DNA of 64,000 nucleotides. Source: DATKDF01 sp963752045. Lineage in GTDB: Bacteria > Acidobacteriota > Vicinamibacteria > Vicinamibacterales > SCN-69-37. The notes beneath the pieces were generated by a model, which was given only the letters and a program-made list of their open reading frames with translations, searched no databases and had not been told where the DNA came from. The position numbers were made by a program, and so were the translations under genes. Shown in pieces: positions 12,531 through 19,254 of the stretch; positions within the stretch are counted from its first letter, which is position 1, and each line of letters opens with the position of its first letter. Location of the stretch: NCBI GenBank assembly GCA_963752045.1, contig CAVVWN010000007.1:255683-319682 (forward strand). Reading direction: 5' to 3'.

Positions 12531-13580
12531 TCAGGCGGGACGGTCCTGAGAAGCGGGACGGTCACTGAGCAGCAGCACGGTCTGGGGTGCGCGCGGCCGA
12601 CCGAGCAGCTGCACGCCCAGCACGACCACGAACATGGCCGCAGCCGGCGCGAGCATCCACGGCGCGTCGGCCATGACCCGCGGGTTGCCTGCGTCCTGCA
12701 GGAGCGTTCCCCAACTCGCCCGCGGCTCGGCGAACCCGAGACCGAGGTACGACACGGTGGCTTCCGCCACGAGCAGAGCAGGCACGAGGAGCAGTGCCTC
12801 GACCCAGACGAATCCCCGCGCCGCCGGCAACAGCCGGGTCATCAGGTAGAACGGACCGGCGCCGAGCGCGACGGCCGCCTCGGCGTATTCCCTCCGGCGC
12901 TCGGCGGCGACGATTGCCCGCACGCCTCGGGCGACGTGCGGCCAGGCGGCGACGGAAAACAGCGCGGCCATCAGCCAGAAGACCTGCCACGTCGACAGCG
13001 TCAGCGGCAGGACGCCCCGCAGCACGAGCACCAGATATGCCGCCGGCAGGATCAGGACGAAGTCCGCGATGGCCATGAGCCAGAGATCCGTTCGACCGCC
13101 CAACGTGCCGGCGGCGCCGCCGACGAGGATCCCGATGCCAAGCGCCCCGAGGAGCCCAATGACCGTCACACCGAGCGAAACGCGCGCACCCTCGAGCAGG
13201 CGCGCGAACAGGTCTCGACCGAGCGCGTCCGCACCGATCAGCAGGAGCGGCCCCGCCTCGGGATCGACCGAGAGCAGGCGCCCGCCCTGCAACCAGCGGA
13301 TGGCTGCCGGCCGCGATGTGTCCGCCCGGTAGCGGCGAGCGAGTCGGTCTTCCAGCACGAGCGGGTAGACGAACGGCGCACGCAACCCGTGGCCGTCCCA
13401 CACGTGAATGCGCATCGGTGGAGCAAAGGCCCGATCGGGAAACTGCTCGGTCGGGTCGTGCGGCGAGACCACAGGTGCGAGGAGCACCAGGAGGGCCATC
13501 ACGCCGAGCAGCATGGCGCCGGCCGTCTCGGCGACCGGACGGCCGCGAGCGGTGGAGGTGGGCCGGCCGGCGGTCCTCAT
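12531..13580 (-). CDS. ABC transporter permease, DppC/OppC type
   Basis: A 349-residue inner-membrane permease of a peptide/nickel-type importer. After a first transmembrane helix (about residues 22-40) comes an unusually long periplasmic loop with LLIGADALGRDLFARLLEGARVS, the signature preceding the permease core. Five more helices follow, and the EYAEAAVALGAG stretch is the ATPase-contacting EAA loop. Its ATG overlaps the stop of dppB by four bases. No ATPase gene follows; the next gene is convergent. The expanded loop between helix 1 and the core is longer than in typical DppC. Confidence 0.9.
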   Translation of the reverse strand: MRTAGRPTSTARGRPVAETAGAMLLGVMALLVLLAPVVSPHDPTEQFPDRAFAPPMRIHVWDGHGLRAPFVYPLVLEDRLARRYRADTSRPAAIRWLQGGRLLSVDPEAGPLLLIGADALGRDLFARLLEGARVSLGVTVIGLLGALGIGILVGGAAGTLGGRTDLWLMAIADFVLILPAAYLVLVLRGVLPLTLSTWQVFWLMAALFSVAAWPHVARGVRAIVAAERRREYAEAAVALGAGPFYLMTRLLPAARGFVWVEALLLVPALLVAEATVSYLGLGFAEPRASWGTLLQDAGNPRVMADAPWMLAPAAAMFVVVLGVQLLGRPRAPQTVLLLSDRPASQDRPA

Positions 13581-14494
13581 GGTTCCGTCACGCGGGGATC
13601 GACCAGCGCGCGAAGCAGGTCAGCCACGATGTTGCCGACGGCGATGAACGTGGCGCCGGCGAGCGCGCAGCCGGCGAGCAGGTAGAGGTCGCGCGCGATG
13701 AGCGCATCGTAGGTGAGCCGGCCGAGGCCCGGCCAGGAGGTGACGACCTCGACGGCAAGCGAGCCGCTGAACAGGCTCCCGATCACGATGCCGTAGACGC
13801 CAAGCACCGGACGAAGCGACTGGCGCCCGGCATGAACCCAGACGAGACGCCGCGGCGTGATTCCGCGAGCGGCCGCGGCCGCAAGGTCCGGTCTGCCCAT
13901 GACGTCGGCCGTCGCTTGCGCCTGCAGCCGTTCGAGGCCGGCGGCGAGCGGAAGCGCCAGCGCGAGCGTCGGCACGGCATAACTGCCGGCCGATACCGAG
14001 AACAGGCCGGTCTTGACGGCGACGAGCAGCAGGGCGAACGCCGCGATGATCGGCGGACAGGCAATGAGCACTGTCGATACCGCTCCGACCAGATGCGACA
14101 GCCACCCTTCCGGCCGCGAGCCTGTCAGAATCCCCAGAGGCAGGCCGATGAGCGTGGCCAGGACGAGCGCGGATGTGGCCAGGCCCGCGGTCCGGACAAC
14201 GCGGCTGCCGAGCAGCTGCGAAACCGGCTGATTGAACCGGCTCGACCGACCGAGATCGAACTGCGAGAGGCCGACGAGCCATTCGCTGAGTTGCACGTGG
14301 GCCGGCCGGTCGAGACCGAGGCGCGCGCGCGCGGCGTCGACCGACGTCGCGTCGGCACCGGACAGGACGAGCGACGCCGTGGCGTCACCCGGCATCAGTC
14401 GCGCCAGCACGAGCGCGCTCGACGAGACGAGCAGGACGAAGAGGACGCCGGAGAGCACCCGACGAACGAGGAACGCGGCAAGCGTCCTCGTCAC
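13577..14494 (-). CDS. ABC transporter permease, DppB/OppB type
   Basis: The partner permease of the same importer, 305 residues from a GTG at 14494. That GTG overlaps the TGA of the binding-protein gene as GTGA, and its stop overlaps the ATG of dppC, so all three genes are translationally coupled. It starts TRTLAAFLVRRVLSGVLFVLL, the typical DppB N terminus, and has the ARLGLDRPAHVQLSEWL loop, several membrane helices and a TADVMGRPDLAAAAARGI segment matching the EAA loop. A longer open frame upstream is only a shadow of the binding-protein gene. Confidence 0.9.
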   Translation of the reverse strand: MTRTLAAFLVRRVLSGVLFVLLVSSSALVLARLMPGDATASLVLSGADATSVDAARARLGLDRPAHVQLSEWLVGLSQFDLGRSSRFNQPVSQLLGSRVVRTAGLATSALVLATLIGLPLGILTGSRPEGWLSHLVGAVSTVLIACPPIIAAFALLLVAVKTGLFSVSAGSYAVPTLALALPLAAGLERLQAQATADVMGRPDLAAAAARGITPRRLVWVHAGRQSLRPVLGVYGIVIGSLFSGSLAVEVVTSWPGLGRLTYDALIARDLYLLAGCALAGATFIAVGNIVADLLRALVDPRVTEP

Positions 14495-16218
14495 CGGCCT
14501 GCCGAGGTCTCCGCCGCCGCCACCGACAGCACTTCCGCGTTCCAGAGGATGGCCGGCTGCAGGACGGAGGGCATCGCGCCGGTCACCCGCGCGCTCGTGG
14601 CATAGGTGACGTGCGGAGCGGCGAAATAGAGGATGGGGAGGTGCTGGGCGAGCGTCCGCTGCGCCTCTCCGAACAGCCGATGGCGCTCGGATTCGTCGAG
14701 CGTGGTGGACTGCCGGAGCATCAGATCGTCGATGCGGGCCTCCCAGTCGGTGGCCGGCGTCGCCTGCCCAGGGTTCCACAGGTGCAGGGAACCCGAGCTC
14801 ATCCACAGCTCCATGCTGCGCGCGGGATCGAGCGAATCGAACACGAAATAGAAATACATCGCGTCGTAGTCACGGGCAGTCCATCGCGCGACCATGGCAT
14901 TCACTTCGAGCGGAACAACATCGACGTCGAGCCCCACACGCCGCAGCTGTTCCTGGACCATCGACAGGGACCGCGTGCGAATGCTGCTGCCGGTCCCCGT
15001 GAGAATGGTAAAACGTGCCGGCTCGCCCCGCTGGTCCTCGAGCATTCCGTCGCCGTCGGTGTCGCGAAGGCCCACCGATGCCAGAAGGCTGCGGGCCTGA
15101 CTCTGATCGAAATCGGTGCGGGGCAGGTCCGGCAGGAACCAATCTCCGTGACCCGGTGTGACGGGGCCGAAGATGGGCTCGGCCGCGCCGAGAAACACCG
15201 TGTCGACCATCGCCTGGCGGTCGACGGCAAACGACACCGCCCGGCGGAACGCCTCCTCATGCAGCCAGGTGCGCCCGCCGTTCGCACTCGGAGTGAGGTT
15301 GAACCACAGCGCGTGCGGGCTGATGGTCACGCCGGCGCTCGCGAGCCGCACCCGGCCCCGGGCTTCGAGTTCGCGCATGGCGGCATGATCCTCGGCCCGG
15401 ATCTCATCGGTCGTCAAGTCGATGTCGCCGGCCTCGAGGCGGAGCATCTCGGTGCTCTGGTCGGACACCACCTGGACCTCGAGCTCGTCGAGGTACGGCA
15501 GGGGCCGGCCCGCGTCGTCGCGCTTCCAGAACCGCGGATTGCGCCTGAAGACGAGCCGCTCTCCTGGAGCGTGGTCGGCGAGCACGAACGGGCCGAGGCC
15601 GGCCAGGTCCTCGGGAGAGGTCCCGACGCCCCAGGCGTCCCGAAACGTGCCGCCGGCAAGTTCCGCGGCGAGCTTGTGTCGCGGAAGAATCGGAAGGGGA
15701 TCGAGAATGGCAAGCCCGGGACCGTACGGTGCGGGGAAGCGCAGGACGACGGCGGAGGGGCCGACGGTCTCGACCGAGAGTGGCTGTCCGTTGATCCGGA
15801 GGCTCGAGGCGAGTTCGCTGCCCACCTGCTCGTCGTAGAGAGCCTCGAACGTGAACGCGACGTCGGCCGACGTGAATGGCGTCCCGTCGGCGAACGTGGC
15901 ACCCTCGATGAGTTGCAGGGTCCACGAGAGACCGTCGGCCGAAGCCTGCCACTCTTTCGCCAACCTGGGCTCGATCTCGCCGGTTGTCCGGTTCACCCGC
16001 ACCAGGGTGGCCTGAGTGAGTCTGGTAAAGACGTCGGCGGCGAACGTCTGGGACACGAGTCTGTTGAAGGTCGCCGGTTCCGATCTCAAAGTTGCAATCA
16101 GGCGCCCGCCTGACGGGGGTAGGGTCGGCTCACCCGCCCGGTTGAGCCCCCATCGAATGACAAAAATGAAAGCAGAAGCCGCCAATAACACGAAGACAAT
16201 ACGAAAATTTCTCGTCAT
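14491..16218 (-). CDS. Peptide/nickel ABC transporter substrate-binding protein (family 5)
   Basis: A 575-residue extracytoplasmic solute-binding protein of the DppA/OppA family. The N terminus has a membrane-spanning signal-anchor-like stretch (IVFVLLAASAFIFVIRWGL) with no lipobox cysteine, so it may stay tethered by an uncleaved helix. The mature part shows the family features LAKEWQASADGLSWTLQL, GTPFTSADVAFTFEAL and AFRRAVSFAVDRQAMVD. It is the first gene of the three-gene importer unit. The ligand cannot be told. The ATPases are absent from the window and must be supplied from elsewhere, if the system works as an importer. Confidence 0.9.
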   Translation of the reverse strand: MTRNFRIVFVLLAASAFIFVIRWGLNRAGEPTLPPSGGRLIATLRSEPATFNRLVSQTFAADVFTRLTQATLVRVNRTTGEIEPRLAKEWQASADGLSWTLQLIEGATFADGTPFTSADVAFTFEALYDEQVGSELASSLRINGQPLSVETVGPSAVVLRFPAPYGPGLAILDPLPILPRHKLAAELAGGTFRDAWGVGTSPEDLAGLGPFVLADHAPGERLVFRRNPRFWKRDDAGRPLPYLDELEVQVVSDQSTEMLRLEAGDIDLTTDEIRAEDHAAMRELEARGRVRLASAGVTISPHALWFNLTPSANGGRTWLHEEAFRRAVSFAVDRQAMVDTVFLGAAEPIFGPVTPGHGDWFLPDLPRTDFDQSQARSLLASVGLRDTDGDGMLEDQRGEPARFTILTGTGSSIRTRSLSMVQEQLRRVGLDVDVVPLEVNAMVARWTARDYDAMYFYFVFDSLDPARSMELWMSSGSLHLWNPGQATPATDWEARIDDLMLRQSTTLDESERHRLFGEAQRTLAQHLPILYFAAPHVTYATSARVTGAMPSVLQPAILWNAEVLSVAAAETSAGR

Positions 16219-16538
16219 AGCAGCTTTGCTCCGGCCCTGATTACGTTTCCGAAATCACGTCCTGACAGCTCTGACAGTTCTGCTGTTGGTGCAGGCCTGG
16301 ATTCCACCCGTTTCTTCGTCTCGTGCCGCCTTCGGCAACCACTTCTGATCCGATACTGACGAATCCGTAAGCGGTACGCGAGATTTGTGTACCAATCCGC
16401 CTCGAATCAAGCCTTTGATGACAGGAATGTCTGGGAAGTGCCCGGATTTCAAAAGTGATCGACTGGTACGGTACATGCGTTACGAAAGTGGCTGGAAGAG
16501 GACAAATGTGTCTTCTTTCCCCGAGTTGGATTGCATTT
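16219..16538 (+). promoter_or_regulatory. Upstream region of the subtilase gene with dyads and direct repeats
   Basis: This 320-base stretch is less GC-rich than its surroundings and I see no credible gene in it (a 120-codon antisense frame lacks any recognisable signal or homology). It holds a direct repeat of CTGACAG near 16263 and 16272. A dyad, GGTAC at 16373-16377 and GTACC at 16389-16393, lies about 70-90 bases upstream of the putative sigma-54 promoter. That is the place where an enhancer-binding protein would sit. GGTAC recurs twice in the promoter itself, so the dyad may be coincidental. Confidence 0.4.
16464..16478 (+). promoter_or_regulatory. Candidate sigma-54 (-24/-12) promoter for the subtilase gene
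   Basis: TGGTACGGTACATGC has GG and GC exactly ten bases apart and matches the TGGCACG-N4-TTGC consensus at most fixed positions (C to T in the first box, T to A in the second). The predicted start point is about 16490. That falls before an AAGAGGA Shine-Dalgarno at about 16496 and the ATG codons at 16506 and 16539. A sigma-54 activator is encoded 5 kb downstream, which supports but does not prove the call. Confidence 0.5.
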
Positions 16539-19023
16539 ATGAAACTCCGTAACGCTGCACTGACTTCTCGTTCAGCCCGCCTGCTGGGTCTTATCGGCCT
16601 CACGGCGGCTTGGCTTCTGGTGCCGACTCCGGCCGACGCCCAGCGGCGCGCCCGGATGTCGCAGCCCGTCGCCGAGCACGTCGCCGAGCTTCGGTCGGAG
16701 AGCCTGAACGTCCTGTATGAAGGCCCCCAGGCCGAAGTCGATCGCCTGGCTCAGACCTACGGCGTGGATATCGTCCGGCGCCTCGAGATGGGCGCGGTGC
16801 TGTCGGGGTCCGGGCACGAGTTGATGTCGCTTTCGACCGACCGCGGCGTACGGGCGCTTCATGAAGACGGACTGGTCTTCAGCACGATGGCGACGGCGGC
16901 GCGGTCCACCGGAGCGAGCGACCTGTGGCGCACGCCAGGCGGGTCGGGGTTTGGCGGGTACACGGGTCGTGGAGTGACGGTGGCGCTCATTGACTCCGGC
17001 GTGTCGCCGCACTCCGACATTGAAGATCGCCTGCTCTACTCGTATGACTTTACCGGCGGCAACGGCGACGACCTGTACGGGCACGGCACTCACCTGGCGG
17101 GCATCATTGCCGGCTCCGGCCGTGGCAGCCGCACGATCGACGGCAGCCAGTACATCGGCGTGGCGCCCGGTGCGGCCATCGTCAGCCTCAAGGTCCTTGG
17201 CGCCGACGGCACGGGCTATGTGTCTGACGTCATCGCGGCGATTGAGTTTGCCGTCGCAAATCGGCAGCTTCTCGGCATTCGCGTATTGAACCTTTCGCTG
17301 GGCATGGCGCCCTCCGGTTCGTATCGGGACGACCCGATGGCGCACGCCGTCGAGCGAGCCCGTGAGGCCGGCCTGGTCGTGGTGGCCTCGGCTGGAAACA
17401 TGGGCAAGACCTCGTCCGGTGATCCGATCGTGGGTGCCGTGGTCTCGCCCGGCTACACTCCCGGCGCACTGACGGTAGGCGCACTCAACACGCGGGGCAC
17501 GCTCTCGAGGGCCGACGACGCGGTTGCGAGTTACAGCTCGAGGGGCCCGGTGGGCAACCCGGATGAGCCGTCGACCTGGGAGCTCAAGCCGGACCTGGTG
17601 GCGCCCGGCAACGCGCTGATCTCCACGGCGGCGGTCGGCAGCTGGATTTGGGAGACCTTTCCCGAGCGGCATGTGATCGGCGAGCGCGGCGGTGCTTATC
17701 TGACGCTCTCCGGGTCGAGCCAGGCGGCGGCCGTCGTCGCGGGCGCTGCGGCTCAGCTCATTCAGGCTCGTCCGGATATCACGCCTGACGAAGTCAAGTT
17801 CGCGCTGCAGGTACTCGGCCGAACATCTCGAGGGTTTCGGCCTGATCGAACAGGGCGCGGGAAGCCTGAACGTGCCGCTCGCGATGGCAGTGGCCAAGAG
17901 CCGTTTCCTGCTGGGTGTTCCCAAGACCTACGAAATCGGCGGCGAGCGCATCGAAGCCGGTCAGATCGCGTTCGCTAACACGATGGTCTGGGGCAGCCGA
18001 GCCGCTGACAGCAGTCCCGTCGAACCCAACACGATGGTCTGGGGTAGTCGCAGCTGCGGGAACACGATGGTTTGGGGCAGCCGGAGTGAAGGGCCTGCCG
18101 AGGCGAACACGATGGTTTGGGGAAGTCGTGGCGAAACCGCAGAGGCCAACACCATGGTTTGGGGTAGTCGGTCGAAGTCAGAAGAAGTCGACGCCAACAC
18201 AATGGTCTGGGGCAGTTCGGTTTGCGGGAACACGATGGTCTGGGGCAGCCGTGACGCCGTAGCCGAAGCCAACACGATGGTCTGGGGTAGCCGTGACGCG
18301 GTCGCGGAGGCCAACACCATGGTCTGGGGTAGCCGTGACGCCGTAGCCGAAGCCAACACGATGGTCTGGGGTAGCCGTGACGCGGTCGCGGAGGCCAACA
18401 CCATGGTCTGGGGTAGCCGTGACGCCGTAGCCGAAGCGAACACGATGGTCTGGGGTAGCCGCGACGCCGTCGCGGAGGCCAACACCATGGTCTGGGGTAG
18501 CCGCGATGCCGTTGCGGAAGCCAATACCATGGTTTGGGGTAGCTCCGTGTGTGGCAGCACGATGGTGTGGGGGAGCGCTAGCAGGGGCCCGCTTGAGAGC
18601 AACACCATGGTCTGGGGCAGTCGGACTGATGACCGAGCAGATGCAGACACTATGGTCTGGGGCAGCTATGTCTGCGGTGAGATTCGCGACGACTTGCTGG
18701 CCCCCCAAGCCGCCCAGAGCCAAGGAGTAGTGAGGGCGGTTCCTATCGCCTGGAGGGGCGTGCCCCAGTACGGAGGCCTCATTCTCTGGGGCAACACCAT
18801 GGTATGGGGTTCCCGGACGGTCATTGGCAACACCATGGTCTGGGGTAGCAGGCTGGACTCGGACGCATTGGTCTGGGGAAGCACGATGGTTTGGGGCAGT
18901 AGCCTCTCGACCCCGGCTGACCAGGCTGGCGCTAACACGATGGTATGGGGAAGCACCATGGTGTGGGGTAGTCGGGCTGGGCAGGCCTTGACGTGGGCCA
19001 GCACGATGGTCTGGGGCAGCTAA
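16539..19023 (+). CDS. Secreted subtilase (S8) with C-terminal TMVWGS repeat domain, frameshifted
   Basis: A secreted subtilisin-like serine protease. From the ATG at 16539 there is a Sec signal ending PADA/Q, then the S8 domain with D152 (ALIDSGV), H182 (GHGTHLAG) and S394 (SGSSQAAA); the oxyanion Asn is in ASAGNMG. An ATG at 16506 with a better Shine-Dalgarno would add 11 residues. At 17810-17811 one extra G breaks the frame: frame 0 ends at 17978, but shifting by one base at CAG/TAC continues as YSAEHLEGFGLIEQGAGSLN, a normal subtilase end. It then runs into the repeat domain to a TAA at 19021. The joined product is about 827 residues. Whether the extra base is real, programmed or an assembly error cannot be told. 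The repeat region may be a cell-surface or binding domain; its function is unknown. Confidence 0.85.
17977..19020 (+). repeat. TMVWGS peptide-repeat region of the subtilase
   Basis: In the frame ending at 19023 I count 23 exact TMVWGS motifs in about 348 residues, most preceded by N, plus degenerate copies (LILWG, ALVWGS, LTWAS). Spacers vary from none to about 30 residues. The core is seven head-to-tail copies of the 14-residue unit RDAVAEANTMVWGS at 18250-18543 (42-base units). Units 1, 3 and 5 use one set of codons (GCCGTAGCCGAA) and units 2, 4 and 6 another (GCGGTCGCGGAG, partly mixed in unit 6), so the array seems to have grown as 84-base doublets. The protein ends exactly on a repeat. 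Confidence 0.95.
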
Positions 19024-19051
19024 ACATGGGCTCCGATGGGCAACTGCTATT

Positions 19052-19067
19052 TGGCATCAAGCTTGCT
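19052..19067 (+). promoter_or_regulatory. Candidate sigma-54 (-24/-12) promoter before the micro-ORFs
   Basis: TGGCATCAAGCTTGCT has TGGCA and TTGC boxes with GG and GC exactly ten bases apart, differing from the TGGCACG-N4-TTGC consensus at two positions. The predicted start is near 19078, inside or just after the AAGGAGG at 19071-19077. A transcript from here would therefore carry the first micro-ORF with almost no leader and the second with its own Shine-Dalgarno. Reading through from the subtilase gene would translate both from full Shine-Dalgarno sites. Confidence 0.5.
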
Positions 19068-19082
19068 GAAAAGGAGGGGCAG

Positions 19083-19115
19083 ATGACGACTCAGTCGATC
19101 ATCCTCTGGACTTAA
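19083..19115 (+). CDS. Micro-ORF 1, 10-residue peptide MTTQSIILWT
   Basis: An ATG five bases after a near-perfect Shine-Dalgarno (AAGGAGG, 19071-19077) opens a 10-codon frame, MTTQSIILWT, ended by TAA. An in-frame ATG at 19026 would give a 29-residue version, but that start has no Shine-Dalgarno. The peptide ends in a hydrophobic-Trp-Ser/Thr pattern like the TMVWGS motif that ends the subtilase 60 bases upstream and like the next micro-ORF. It could be a secreted or imported signal peptide, a leader peptide that regulates the HD-GYP gene, or a decayed repeat. No signal sequence is present. Confidence 0.5.
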   Translation: MTTQSIILWT

Positions 19116-19142
19116 CGAGGGTTCAGAAGACGGAGGCGAGCG

Positions 19143-19175
19143 ATGAACCTGACTACGATCTTGGTGTGGAGCTAG
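19143..19175 (+). CDS. Micro-ORF 2, 10-residue peptide MNLTTILVWS
   Basis: A second 10-codon frame, MNLTTILVWS, begins at an ATG six bases after GGAGG (19132-19136) and ends in TAG. It aligns without gaps to micro-ORF 1: M at 1, I at 6 and W at 9 are identical, and positions 5, 7, 8 and 10 are conservative (S/T, I/L, L/V, T/S). The codons differ where the residues are similar, which hints at selection on the peptide rather than recent DNA copying. It lies 27 bases after micro-ORF 1 and 79 bases before the HD-GYP start. Function unknown. Confidence 0.5.
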   Translation: MNLTTILVWS

Positions 19176-19187
19176 GCCGAAGCCCGA

Positions 19188-19252
19188 GGGGTTGAAGCTG
19201 CTTTCAGCCACCCCCTAGTAGTTGAAGCCCCACCGACCGATAAGTCGGTCGG
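19188..19252 (+). promoter_or_regulatory. Two stem-loops in the leader of the HD-GYP gene
   Basis: A bulged stem (GGGGT 19188-19192 with ACCCC 19210-19214, then TGAA with TTCA) is followed by a perfect 8-base stem, CCGACCGA 19233-19240 and TCGGTCGG 19245-19252, with a TAAG loop. The second ends two bases before the ATG at 19255, where it would hide the ribosome site. The micro-ORFs lie directly upstream, so translation-coupled attenuation is possible. An 8-base direct repeat (GTTGAAGC) is also present. Confidence 0.45.
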
Positions 19253-19254
19253 CA

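Noticed and set aside
16241..16603. A 120-codon minus-strand frame before the subtilase gene.
   Set aside because: It overlaps the subtilase start and the putative promoter, shows no domain, signal or Shine-Dalgarno, and has poor codon use.
17961..18650. A 229-codon minus-strand frame with its own repeats (LPQTMVLASATASR).
   Set aside because: It is the mirror of the TMVWGS array; repeats in DNA give repeats in every frame. The sense frame is joined to a normal subtilase.
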